Positions 1-8,600 of a DNA stretch of 64,000 nucleotides are shown here, one piece after another (position 1 is the first letter of the stretch; each line of letters starts with the position of its first letter). Both the position numbers and the translations under genes were made by a program. Below the pieces are notes generated by a model. That model saw only the letters and a list, made by a program, of their open reading frames with translations. It had not been told where the DNA came from and made no database searches. The DNA lies in NCBI RefSeq assembly GCF_018200035.1, contig NZ_CP073581.1:3158501-3222500 (forward strand), given 5' to 3'. Origin of the DNA: Sulfitobacter albidus (GTDB taxonomy: Bacteria; Pseudomonadota; Alphaproteobacteria; Rhodobacterales; Rhodobacteraceae).

Positions 1-239
1 ATGCGCAGGGGCGCGAGAGTCGTCGGGAGGCCGATCCGCTCAGCATCGTTTATATGCAGAACAGCCATATGCTTTTGGCGTGGTGTCATCTGCGCGACGA
101 CTACCGTGTATTCCGATTGGACCGTATGCGCGAGATGAGCCGCACCGGTAGCAGCTTTCGCCCCCGCCGTGTGGGGATGCTGCGCGAGCATATGGAGCGG
201 TTGCGCGCCGATGCTGAGGCGCAGGGCCGCTCATCTTGA
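1..239 (+). CDS. C-terminal part of a WYL-domain (YafY-like) transcriptional regulator, partial
   Basis: The gene enters from outside the window and is read in the frame starting at base 3, ending at TGA 237-239. The visible 78 codons contain LLAWCHLRDDYRVFRLDRM, which matches the end of the WYL ligand-sensing domain of HTH regulators of the YafY type: an aromatic/LxAW strand, then the conserved FRLDR motif. The DNA-binding N-terminus is outside the window, so the target genes cannot be inferred. The assignment rests on the FRLDR motif only. Confidence 0.6.
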   Translation, partial: AQGRESRREADPLSIVYMQNSHMLLAWCHLRDDYRVFRLDRMREMSRTGSSFRPRRVGMLREHMERLRADAEAQGRSS

Positions 240-294
240 GAGCAGGCTCTTTCGCCGGGCGGGGCATTGTGGCTAATTCGGAAACAATCGAGTG

Positions 295-1527
295 ATGAAA
301 GATTTGCCTGTGACCAGAACGCTTGCCTTGATCTGTACGATTCTTGCCCTGCCTGCGGGCGCCGAAACGCGGCCCGTCGCACGCCCGATTGTCGCCGATT
401 CTGCGGGTCTGCAAGGATGGATCGCCGAATTCCGCACGCGCGCCTTGGCAGCGGGGATAACGGCGCAAACCTATGACAGCGCTATGCCGGGGCTGCGTTT
501 CGATCCGAAAGTGGTCGAGCGGGACCGCAACCAGTCAGAATTTACAAAGACAATCTGGGATTACCTCGGCACTGCCGTCTCGGATCTGCGGGTAAGCAAT
601 GGCAAGGCCGCTTTGGCCCGGCAGCGGGACACACTGAAACGGATCGAGGCCGAATACAATGTGCCCGCCGAGATAGTGACCGCGATCTGGGGGCTTGAAA
701 GTGCCTATGGCACGTTTCGCGGCAGTGATCCGGTTTTGCGGTCGATGGCGTCGCTTGCCTATGACGCGCGGCGCGCCGCGTTCTTCGAGGGGCAGGTGAT
801 CGCGGCTCTGCGCATTTTGCAGGACGGCGATACGACGCTTGCCAATCTTGAGGGGAGCTGGGCGGGCGCCATGGGCCACACGCAGTTCATGCCGACGTCG
901 TTCATCGAACACGCCGTCGATTGGACGGGCGACGGGCGGCGCGACATCTGGGGGGACGACCCGCGTGATGCGCTTGCGTCCACCGCCGCCTATCTCAGGG
1001 CGAACGGCTGGGTTGCCGGTCAGCCTTGGGGCGTAGAGGTGCGGATCCCGGAAGGGTTCGACTATCTGCTCGCCAACCGGGAAGTGCTGAAGGCACCGTC
1101 TGAATGGGCGGCGCTGGGCGTGCGCGACACAACCGGGGCATCGGTACCTGATCACGGGTCTGCATCAATCCTGCTGCCCGCCGGTGCCGAGGGTGCCGCG
1201 TTCATGGTCTTTGACAACTTTGAGGTTCTGGAAAGCTATAATACCGCCGATGCCTATGTAATTGCAGTGGGCCACCTTGCTGATCGCATCGCGGGGTCGG
1301 AGCCGCTGGAGGGCGCGTGGCCCCGGCAGGACCGGGCGCTGACCTATGACGAACGTATTGACCTTCAGAAACGCCTTACCGCCGCAGGGTTCGACACGCA
1401 AAAAATAGACGCCAAGATCGGCCCGCTGACGGTCAATGCAGTCCGGGGGTGGCAGCTGTCCAAGGGGTTGGTCCCCGACGGCTACGCCTCCCCCAGACTG
1501 CTTGAGCGGTTGCGCGCGGACCCTTAA
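295..1527 (+). CDS. Lytic murein transglycosylase, MltB/SLT_2 family with C-terminal peptidoglycan-binding domain
   Basis: This is a periplasmic enzyme predicted to cleave the glycan strand of murein and leave 1,6-anhydro ends. A signal peptide (about residues 5-25, ending near PAGAET) is followed by an SLT_2 domain with IVTAIWGLESAYG, holding the catalytic Glu, and SWAGAMGHTQFMPTSF, both diagnostic of the MltB group. The last 60 residues (LQKRLTAAGFDTQKIDAKIG onward) form a PG_binding_1 repeat. ATG at 295 directly follows a GTG at 292, so either could be the start. About 410 residues is usual for the family. Its stop overlaps the convergent permease gene by 4 bases. Confidence 0.88.
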   Translation: MKDLPVTRTLALICTILALPAGAETRPVARPIVADSAGLQGWIAEFRTRALAAGITAQTYDSAMPGLRFDPKVVERDRNQSEFTKTIWDYLGTAVSDLRVSNGKAALARQRDTLKRIEAEYNVPAEIVTAIWGLESAYGTFRGSDPVLRSMASLAYDARRAAFFEGQVIAALRILQDGDTTLANLEGSWAGAMGHTQFMPTSFIEHAVDWTGDGRRDIWGDDPRDALASTAAYLRANGWVAGQPWGVEVRIPEGFDYLLANREVLKAPSEWAALGVRDTTGASVPDHGSASILLPAGAEGAAFMVFDNFEVLESYNTADAYVIAVGHLADRIAGSEPLEGAWPRQDRALTYDERIDLQKRLTAAGFDTQKIDAKIGPLTVNAVRGWQLSKGLVPDGYASPRLLERLRADP

Positions 1528-2702
1528 CCGGGGCTCATTCCGCGTAGTCGCTCGGAGCGGCGACGGAGCAGTTCGACGACCGTCAGCAGACAGATCGAGA
1601 TCGCCACGAGGATCGTCGCCACGGCGAGGATCGTCGGGCTGATCTGTTCGCGCAAGCCCGTGAACATCTGCCACGGCAGTGTTTTCTGACCGGCGGAGCC
1701 GACGAACAGCACCACAACGACTTCATCGAACGAGGTGATAAAGGCAAACAGCCCGCCCGAGATCACGCCCGGCAGGATCAGCGGCATTTGCACCCGGAAG
1801 AACGTCGTCACCGGGTTCGCACCCATGTTGGCAGCGGCACGCGTCAGGGAATTGTCAAAACCAACGAGCGTTGCCGTCACAGTGATGATGACAAACGGGA
1901 TGCCCAGTGCCGCGTGGGCCAGAACCACGCCGATGTAGGTGCCCTGAAGGCCGATGCGGCTGTAGAAGAAATACATGCCGGCGGCCGAGATAATCAGCGG
2001 TACGATCATCGGTGAGATCAGGATCGCCATGATCGCGCGGCGGAACGGCACGTGCGGCTGGCTCAGCCCGATGGCCGCCAAAGTGCCGAATGTGACCGAC
2101 AGCAGTGTCGCCACCGGCGCGATCTGCACGGAGTTTTTCAGCGCGTTCTGCCAATCGTCGTTGGTAAAGAAATCGCGGTAGTGCTTGAGCGAATAGCCTT
2201 CGGGATCAAAGCGCAGCATTTCCGGCGTGAAGGTAAAGAAATCCTCGGCGTTGAAGCTGAGCGGCATGACCACAAGGATGGGGGTGATCAGAAAGACAAA
2301 AATCGCGCCGCAGATCGTGCGGAAGGCGAAATGCCAGAACACCTGCCCGGGCGTCAGATAGGGCGGCACCTTGGCGCGGTAGCGTCCTTCGTAGAGCCAG
2401 AAGCTGAGGAACCCGAAGAACCAGCCGAAGAACGCGCCGACAAAGACACCCGGCAGCCCGGCAAAGGCAAAGCCGCCCACCGCCATGACAAGCGTCAGGC
2501 CCCAGCGGGCCGCCCGTTCATTCGGGATGAATTTGGTCAGCACAAAGGCCGCAAGACCCATCAGGACCGCGCCGCCGATGATACCCAGCGGCATGGAGCC
2601 TTGGCCGGCGCCGACAAAGATGCCGAAGAAGGCGCCAAAGGCGGCCACGGTGGGGACGTAAAAGCTCGGCTCGGTACGCGAAATAGGTGTGAGGGCTGCC
2701 AT
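1524..2702 (-). CDS. potC: Polyamine-type ABC transporter permease, PotC-like with N-terminal membrane extension
   Basis: This is an inner-membrane permease of a spermidine/putrescine-type importer. The C-terminal 260 residues form a normal PotC domain, including the EAA-type loop TRAAANMGANPVTTFFRVQ that contacts the ATPase. The first 120 or so residues are extra. They hold several hydrophobic, Gly/Ala-rich segments (for example GIIGGAVLMGLAAFVLTKF), which makes 392 residues against about 260 for E. coli PotC. It is last in a minus-strand operon after ATPase, binding protein and PotB-like permease, with 11 bases between the restored potB stop and this start. Substrate specificity is inferred from family and neighbours. 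Confidence 0.85.
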   Translation of the reverse strand: MAALTPISRTEPSFYVPTVAAFGAFFGIFVGAGQGSMPLGIIGGAVLMGLAAFVLTKFIPNERAARWGLTLVMAVGGFAFAGLPGVFVGAFFGWFFGFLSFWLYEGRYRAKVPPYLTPGQVFWHFAFRTICGAIFVFLITPILVVMPLSFNAEDFFTFTPEMLRFDPEGYSLKHYRDFFTNDDWQNALKNSVQIAPVATLLSVTFGTLAAIGLSQPHVPFRRAIMAILISPMIVPLIISAAGMYFFYSRIGLQGTYIGVVLAHAALGIPFVIITVTATLVGFDNSLTRAAANMGANPVTTFFRVQMPLILPGVISGGLFAFITSFDEVVVVLFVGSAGQKTLPWQMFTGLREQISPTILAVATILVAISICLLTVVELLRRRSERLRGMSPG

Positions 2703-2713
2703 GATCTCTCTCC

Positions 2714-4362
2714 TTATCCGAGTTTCACGTTATCGATGCCGACGATCTTGTCGTAGGCCCAGTACAGGACCAGCACCGCCGCCAAGAGGATCGCGCCAAG
2801 CGCCGCCCCAGACCCCAGTTCAGTGAGCTGGAGATGTGATAGGCGATCCGGTTCGAGATGAACGTCCCGCTTGTTCCGCCGACGATTTCCGGCGTGATGT
2901 AATAGCCGATCGCAAGGATGAACACGAGGATCGACCCCGCGCCGATACCCGGCACCGACTGCGGGAAATAGACCCGCCAGAACGCGGTCCAATTCGTGGC
3001 ACCGAGGCTTTTTGCGGCGCGCAGATAGCTGGGTTGGATCGTCTGCATGACCGAATACATCGGCAGGATCATGAAGGGCAGCAGGATATGCGTCATCGCA
3101 ATGATCGTACCGGTGGAATTGTTGATAAGCGCGAGGCGGTCATCGGTCGCTACAAGGCCCAGCCACACAAGCGTATCGTTGATGACCCCCTGTTGTTGCA
3201 GCATGACCTTCCACGCCGAGGTGCGCACCAGAAGCGAGGTCCAGAACGGCAGCAGAACGAGGATCAACAGCAGGTTGGCCGAGCGGGTCGGCAGGTTTGC
3301 CAGTATCCACGCAACGGGGTAGCCCAACAGGATGCACGACAGGGTGATGGTCAGCGACATCACCATCGTGCGCCAGAACAGGATGCCGTAGATACGTTGG
3401 TTTTCCGGGCGCAACTCTGGCCCGTCGACGGATTTCTGCATGTCGACTGAATTGAGGAAATAGCCGCTGGTGAGCGTGGGCGAATAGATCTTGATCGTCT
3501 GCCAGACGTCGAGGCTGTGCCAGTCCTCGTCGACATCCTCGAAGGCGGCCTTGTAGTCGACGACTTCCATGGCGGGTGCTGCGGCGAGCGCCTCTTGAAG
3601 CTCGGCCGATCCGGGGCCTGTGTACGCGCCGACGGCGGCAGCGTTGTCGATCAGATCCGTATGCAGCGAGGAATAGACAATGGCCCAAGGGTCTTCGTCA
3701 TAAAGGTTATCTTCATCCTCGAACTGGATGAAATCGGCGTAGCGGGCGTAGCTGGCGGCAGTCCGCGGTAGCACTTCCGCGATCCCGTCGCGGAGTTCAA
3801 ACGCGGGCTGACGGTCGCCGCTGTCTTCGTCCCATGCCTGAATATCTGCCAGCCAATCGTCACTGCCAAGAAGTGCGTTCCAGTTCTCGCCCTCCTCCCA
3901 GTACTCATTCAGATCTTCGAACTGGTCCTGATAGACCTCGCCCATATCCTCCACCCGGCGACCCGATTTGCGGAACAAAGACGAAACGCCCGTCAGCTCG
4001 TAATTGAGCCGCGAGCCGAGGCGCGTGTGCAGCTTTGCCTCCTGGGCGAAAAACATATCGTCATAGAGTGCTGCGTAGACAGGTTGATCGGGCAGCTCTG
4101 TGCCGGTTTCGTCCCAGTCGGCCAGCGCCTGCGTGGTCTTGGGCAACGTATCAGAGACGATGTCGTTTTCGACAGAGCGCCACAGCATGTCGGCGATGGG
4201 CGCGATAAAGGTCAGCAGCACAAAGATCAGCAGCGGCGCAATCAGGGCCAGCGCGCGCATCTTTTGCATCCGAAGCGCGCGGTTCAGGGACCGTTTCAGC
4301 GGTGTGCCGTCAGCGGCAAGGACGGGTCCGGTATCTGGCTTGGAAGTGGATGCGTCGCTCAT
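2714..4362 (-). CDS. potB: Polyamine-type ABC transporter permease, PotB-like, with large periplasmic insert; frameshifted near the 3' end
   Basis: TM1 lies at about residues 36-60. A very acidic, non-membrane stretch of about 260 residues follows before the remaining helices. The core carries the EAA-type loop RAAKSLGATNWTAFWRVYF. As read, the frame runs on to a stop at 2725 with a basic tail (RRLARSSWRRC) after SSLNWGLG. The neighbouring frame continues the expected last helix (GAALGAILLAAVLVLYWAYD and a KLG end) to TAA at 2714-2716. Adding one C to the C4 run at 2806-2809 (G on the coding strand) restores a 549-residue permease. A sequencing error seems likelier than a true mutation. Confidence 0.82.
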
Positions 4363-4421
4363 GTGATCCCCGTGGTGTCTGTGCTGCGATGGATAAAGAG
4401 ACTAACAAATGTCGGGTGTGA

Positions 4422-4446
4422 AGAGAGGGCCGCGAGGGCCCTCTCT
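4422..4446 (-). terminator. Strong stem-loop between the binding-protein gene and the potB-like gene
   Basis: AGAGAGGGCC (4422-4431) pairs perfectly with GGCCCTCTCT (4437-4446) around a 5-base loop. It lies 20 bases after the binding-protein stop on the transcribed minus strand. There is no clear T run, so it may act as a leaky terminator or as a 3' stabiliser that keeps the binding protein more abundant than the permeases. A similar hairpin follows the binding-protein gene of the second polyamine operon. Confidence 0.5.
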
Positions 4447-4465
4447 GTTATCTTGAAGGGGCGGC

Positions 4466-5572
4466 TTAGCGCACCAGCCACGCCTGGAATTTGGCGTCGA
4501 TGTCGTCACGGTAGTCAGCCCAGAACTCGTAGTTGTAGAGGAATGTGTTCTTGGCGTTCTCGGGATCGGTTGGCATGTGTGGCGCCATCTCGATGCCCAG
4601 CTCGGCGTGCTTGCCGACCAGCGGTGCGGAGGACGCACGTGCGGGACCGTAGGAGATGTATTTCGCCTGATCCGCCAGACGCTGTGTGTCTGTCGCGAAC
4701 ATGATGTAGTCCAGCGCGCGGGCTTTACGCTCGTCGCTCAGGCCCGTTGGGATGATCCAACCGTCCAGATCGAACATTTGCGCGTCCCAGAGCATCGCGA
4801 TGGGCTGGTCCTGCTCTTCGATGGCCGAGAACAGACGACCGTTGTAGGTCGAGCCCATGATGACTTCGCCATCGGCGAGCAGCTGGGGCGTGTCGGCACC
4901 GGCGGACCACCAAACGACGTCATCCTTGATGGTGTCGAGCTTGGCCAGAGCCTGATCCTGACCTTCTGGCGTTGCCAGCACGTCATAGATTTCGTCCTTG
5001 GCGACGCCGTCACACAGCAGGGCCCATTCCATGTTGGCGATAGGGCGCTTTTCCAGCGACCGCTTGCCGGGGTAGGCTTCTGTGTCAAACACGGCGCAGA
5101 CGTCTGTGGGCGGTGTGTCACCGACCAGATCGGTGCGGTAGCCGAATGTCGTGGAGTAGACGATCTGCGGGATGAAGCAGTCGGAGACCAGCAGGTCGCC
5201 AAAGTCTTCCTCGGCCGATGTACCATCGGGCGCGGCTGCCAGATGCTCTTCCGGATCGATTTCCATCGCCAGACCTTCGTCGCACAGGCGGATCGCATCG
5301 GCGGCCACCACGTCAACGACGTCCCATGTGACGTTGCCCGCTTCGTTCATCGCGCGCAGCTTGGCCACGGCTTCGGCGGAGGATTCATCGTTGATGATCG
5401 AAACGCCGGTCTTTTCCATGTAGGGGTCGTGATAAGCTTTTTGCTGGCTGTTGGAATATGCGCCACCCCAGCTCACGATGGTCATCTCGGATGCCATGTG
5501 ACCGTCGGCGAACGACATTGTTGCCGCAACGGTCAGGGCCGTTGTCGTCATCAGTGTTTTGGTCAGTTTCAT
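4466..5572 (-). CDS. potD: Extracellular polyamine-type substrate-binding protein, PotD-like
   Basis: This periplasmic binding protein should deliver substrate to the PotB/PotC-like permeases. The signal peptide MKLTKTLMTTTALTVAATMS is followed by mature sequence starting near ADGHMASEMTIVSWGGAY. The TIVSWGGAYSNSQQKAYHDP stretch is typical of the PotD/PotF (SBP_bac_8) fold. At 368 residues it is of normal length. It lies between the ATPase gene (123-base gap) and the potB-like gene (103-base gap containing a hairpin). WGGAY in place of NWSDYI suggests a subgroup that differs from the second binding protein at 8601-9686, so the two importers may prefer different substrates. Confidence 0.85.
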   Translation of the reverse strand: MKLTKTLMTTTALTVAATMSFADGHMASEMTIVSWGGAYSNSQQKAYHDPYMEKTGVSIINDESSAEAVAKLRAMNEAGNVTWDVVDVVAADAIRLCDEGLAMEIDPEEHLAAAPDGTSAEEDFGDLLVSDCFIPQIVYSTTFGYRTDLVGDTPPTDVCAVFDTEAYPGKRSLEKRPIANMEWALLCDGVAKDEIYDVLATPEGQDQALAKLDTIKDDVVWWSAGADTPQLLADGEVIMGSTYNGRLFSAIEEQDQPIAMLWDAQMFDLDGWIIPTGLSDERKARALDYIMFATDTQRLADQAKYISYGPARASSAPLVGKHAELGIEMAPHMPTDPENAKNTFLYNYEFWADYRDDIDAKFQAWLVR

Positions 5573-5695
5573 GTGTACTTCTCCCAGTTATTACCCGTTG
5601 GGGTATTTCAGGGCAGCAACAACGGGTTTGGCTGCCGCCCCTTGTGGATCACGCGGGCCCGTGAGCCCGGCGCGATATCTCGGTGCGCGGTCGGA

Positions 5696-6796
5696 TCAGG
5701 CGTCCAACGCGCGGCAATCTTCGGGAAGCCAGCCGATCTTGACCTTCTCACCGGGGGTGAGGCGGACCTGATCGGCACGGTTGCGTGTCTTGACGACAAA
5801 ATCGTCCTTGCCGGCAACCCGTAGGCGCGTGCGGAACACGTCGCCCATATAAATGAACTCTAGCACTTCGGCGTTGAGGGTGTGCGATTCCGGACCGAGG
5901 TTGGGATTGAATTCAACCCGTTCGGGGCGGATTGACAGGGTCGTCTTGTCGCCCACGGCATTTACGTTCACCGGTACGGCGTCAATTTCTTCGCCACTGC
6001 CGTCAAGCTTGACGACACAGCGTTTGCCGCTGAGTTTGGTCACGGTACCTTGCAGGGTGTTATTCTCTCCGATGAACTGCGCGACAAAGCTGTTTTGCGG
6101 CTGCTCATACAGCTCATCCGGTGGGGCCAGCTGCTGGATACGCCCGTCGTCGAAAACGGCAACCCGGTCAGACATCGTCAAGGCTTCGGTTTGGTCGTGG
6201 GTCACGTAGACCACGGTGATGCCCAACTCATGCGCAAGATTGGTGATTTCGAACTGCAACGATTCGCGCAGCTGTTTGTCCAGCGCGCCAAGTGGTTCGT
6301 CCATCAGTACCAACTCAGGCTCAAACACCAGCGCGCGGGCAAGCGCGATCCGCTGTTGCTGACCACCCGAGAGTTGCGCGGGCCGACGCCCGGCAAAGGC
6401 ATTCATCTGGACCATCCCCAGGGCGCGTTCAATCTTCTGCTCGCGGGTCGATTTGTTCATACCGCGCACTTCAAGCGGGAACGAAAGGTTTTCGGCCACG
6501 GTCATGTGCGGGAACAAAGCGTAGTTCTGAAAGACCATACCGATCCCGCGCTTGTGCGGGGGTATGTTGTTGATCGACTTTCCGTCGAGGCGAATGTCGC
6601 CGTGCGTCGCGGTCTCGAAACCGGCAAGCATCATGAGGCAAGTCGTCTTGCCGGAACCCGAGGGCCCAAGCATCGTCAGAAACTCACCCTTGGGCATCGA
6701 CAGGTTGAGATCTTTGACGACAAGGTTCTCCCCGTCGTAGCTTTTTTGAACGCGCTCAAACGCGACGAAGGCATCTTTGGTGTCTGTGTCGGCCAA
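5696..6796 (-). CDS. potA: Polyamine-type ABC transporter ATP-binding protein, PotA-like
   Basis: This cytoplasmic ATPase powers the importer encoded downstream. It shows the Walker A motif GPSGSGKTT, Q-loop VFQNYALFPHMTV, signature LSGGQQQRIALARAL, Walker B ELVLMDEPLGALD and the switch histidine in VYVTHDQTEAL. After about residue 240 comes a TOBE-type regulatory domain (LSIRPERVEF). The 366-residue length is normal. It is the first gene of the minus-strand operon, with a 203-base gap upstream to the aminotransferase gene. The gap after its stop (5573-5695) holds small inverted repeats but no gene. Confidence 0.9.
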   Translation of the reverse strand: MADTDTKDAFVAFERVQKSYDGENLVVKDLNLSMPKGEFLTMLGPSGSGKTTCLMMLAGFETATHGDIRLDGKSINNIPPHKRGIGMVFQNYALFPHMTVAENLSFPLEVRGMNKSTREQKIERALGMVQMNAFAGRRPAQLSGGQQQRIALARALVFEPELVLMDEPLGALDKQLRESLQFEITNLAHELGITVVYVTHDQTEALTMSDRVAVFDDGRIQQLAPPDELYEQPQNSFVAQFIGENNTLQGTVTKLSGKRCVVKLDGSGEEIDAVPVNVNAVGDKTTLSIRPERVEFNPNLGPESHTLNAEVLEFIYMGDVFRTRLRVAGKDDFVVKTRNRADQVRLTPGEKVKIGWLPEDCRALDA

Positions 6797-6846
6797 GTGA
6801 GGCTCCCCGTTTGATGTTTAGTCTACCGCTAAATCAGGTGGCACGA

Positions 6847-6862
6847 TGCGCAGGCCAAGCCA
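6847..6862 (-). promoter_or_regulatory. Possible sigma-54 (-24/-12) promoter for the potA-like operon
   Basis: Read on the minus strand, TGGCTTGGCCTGCGCA has GG and GC doublets at the spacing of the sigma-54 consensus (TGGCACG-N4-TTGCA). It lies about 50 bases upstream of the potA-like start. The match outside the doublets is partial and could be chance. Confidence 0.25.
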
Positions 6863-6966
6863 CCATTGCAACTGAATAACGACGGATTGTCGCGAAACGG
6901 GGGGAATACAGACGATTTTCCTTTGCAAAAGGCAGTTCCGGGAGAATCGCCTGAAAGTTGATCAAT

Positions 6967-6991
6967 CAGAGGGCGCAAAATTTACCCTCTG
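6967..6991 (-). terminator. Inverted repeat just after the aminotransferase gene
   Basis: CAGAGGG (6967-6973) and CCCTCTG (6985-6991) are perfect complements with an AT-rich 11-base spacer, beginning 9 bases past the aminotransferase stop. It could be a transcript end hairpin or an operator. No T run follows on the minus strand. Confidence 0.35.
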
Positions 6992-6999
6992 GTTGTGAA

Positions 7000-8397
7000 T
7001 CACGCTGCCGGTTTCAGCATATCCTTGTCTTTAAGTGCGGCATAAGTGTCATCCAATGCTTTCAGCGCGCGGGTGCGGAACACATCGATCTCGTCCGGCG
7101 TGATGACCAGCGGTGGCGAGATGATCATCCGATCACCCACGTGGCGCATCACCAGATCGTTTGCAAAACACGCCTCACGGCACATGAAACCGGCGGTACC
7201 CGTATCCATCGCAAATTTTGCACGGCTTTCCCGGTGCGGGGTCAGCGGTAGGGAGGCCATCATTCCGCAGACGTTCACGCCCCCGACAAGCGGATGCTGT
7301 CCCAGCACATCGAGGGTTTCACGCAGCGCGGGGGCGGCGACGTCACGCACGTGATCGAGGATGTTTTCCTCTTGCAGGATATGCAGGTTTTCCAGTGCCA
7401 CGGCGGCGCAGACAGGGTGGCCGGAGTAGGTGTAGCCGTGGTTGAACTCGACCGCATTGATCACCTCGGCAATCTCGTCACACACGATCGAGCCGCCGAT
7501 GGGGGCATAGCCAGACGACAGCCCCTTGGCGATTGTCATGATGTGGGGTTTGATCCCCAAGGTCTGGCTCCCGAACCAGTTGCCCGTGCGTCCAAAGCCG
7601 CAAATAACCTCATCCGCGATGATCAGCACATTGTGCTTTTCACAGATCCGCTGAATTTCGGGCCAGTAGGTCGCGGGGGGAACGATCACGCCGCCCGCGC
7701 CCTGTACCGGCTCCGCGATGAACGCTGCGACGTTTTCGGCGCCCAGCTCTTCGATCTTGGCGTCCAGCTGGCGGGCGCGTTCAAGGCCAAAATCCTCTGG
7801 CGCGCTATCGCCGCCCTCTGCCCACCAGTCTGGCTGATCGATGTGGTGGATGCCGGGGATCGGCATGCCGCCCTGTTCGTGCATGTAGCTCATCCCGCCC
7901 ATGCTGCCCGATCCCATGGATGACCCATGGTAGGCATTCTTGCGGCTGATGACGTGGGATTTCTGCGGCTGACCCTTTTCGGCCCAGTAGGTGCGAACCA
8001 TACGCAGGTTGGTGTCGTTCGCTTCGGATCCGGACCCGGCAAAGAACACGTGGTTCAACCCCTCCGGCGCCAGCTTTGCCAATTCGGCCGCCAGCGCGAT
8101 CGCGGGGGTGTGGGTGGTGTTGAAAAAAGTGTTGTAGAACGGCAGTTCCATCATCTGACGGGCCGCGGCCTGCACCATACGCTCGCGGCCGTAGCCGATA
8201 TTGACGCACCACAGGCCCGACATCGCATCAAGGATCTGGTTGCCCTCGCTGTCGCTCAGATACACGCCCTTGCCGCGGGTGATGACGCGGACGCCACGCT
8301 CCTTGAGCTCATCATTGGTGGTGAAAGGGTGCATGTGGTGCGCGGCATCCAGCGCCTGCAATTCGGCGGTGGGCAATTGATTGGACAGGATGGACAT
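7000..8397 (-). CDS. Class III (PLP) aminotransferase, putrescine/omega-amino acid transaminase type
   Basis: This is a PLP enzyme predicted to move an amino group from a polyamine or omega-amino acid to pyruvate or a similar acceptor. It has the fold-type I pattern: the VFFAGSGSEANDTNLRMVR phosphate-binding turn, the IADEVICGFGRTG motif with the cofactor Asp, and the Schiff-base lysine in TIAKGLSSGYAPIGG. The 465-residue length and the start region (LDAAHHMHPFTTNDEL) resemble SpuC-type putrescine:pyruvate transaminases. Its place between two polyamine importers supports that use. The exact substrate is inference, since taurine and beta-alanine transaminases look alike. Confidence 0.85.
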   Translation of the reverse strand: MSILSNQLPTAELQALDAAHHMHPFTTNDELKERGVRVITRGKGVYLSDSEGNQILDAMSGLWCVNIGYGRERMVQAAARQMMELPFYNTFFNTTHTPAIALAAELAKLAPEGLNHVFFAGSGSEANDTNLRMVRTYWAEKGQPQKSHVISRKNAYHGSSMGSGSMGGMSYMHEQGGMPIPGIHHIDQPDWWAEGGDSAPEDFGLERARQLDAKIEELGAENVAAFIAEPVQGAGGVIVPPATYWPEIQRICEKHNVLIIADEVICGFGRTGNWFGSQTLGIKPHIMTIAKGLSSGYAPIGGSIVCDEIAEVINAVEFNHGYTYSGHPVCAAVALENLHILQEENILDHVRDVAAPALRETLDVLGQHPLVGGVNVCGMMASLPLTPHRESRAKFAMDTGTAGFMCREACFANDLVMRHVGDRMIISPPLVITPDEIDVFRTRALKALDDTYAALKDKDMLKPAA

Positions 8398-8460
8398 GGG
8401 CGACCCCTTTCGACGGCAAAATTCGCAGGTTCCGAAATATGATCAAATTTTCAGCCGGTC

Positions 8461-8511
8461 AATCCTGTGCGCTGAACCTGAGGGCGAATTTCGCCTGTCG
8501 GCCACAGGATT
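8461..8511. promoter_or_regulatory. Nested inverted repeat in the divergent aminotransferase/potF promoter region
   Basis: The 203-base gap 8398-8600 separates two divergent polyamine genes. An outer repeat AATCCTGTG (8461-8469) / CACAGGATT (8503-8511) encloses an inner GGCGAA-T-TTCGCC (8483-8495). Both are perfect and almost share a centre. This suits an operator for a dimeric or tetrameric repressor controlling both directions. No regulator gene lies beside it. Confidence 0.4.
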
Positions 8512-8600
8512 GATGTGAATCACCTTGCCGCTACGCGGGTTTTTTGCTCACATCATGCGCAATGCTGGGCAAACCGGCTTCTTGTTATGGGAGTATAACG

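Noticed and set aside
8528..8545. CCGC-TAC-GCGG followed by GTTTTTT, terminator-like, before potF
   Set aside because: The stem is only 4 bp and lies in a promoter gap; too weak to call.
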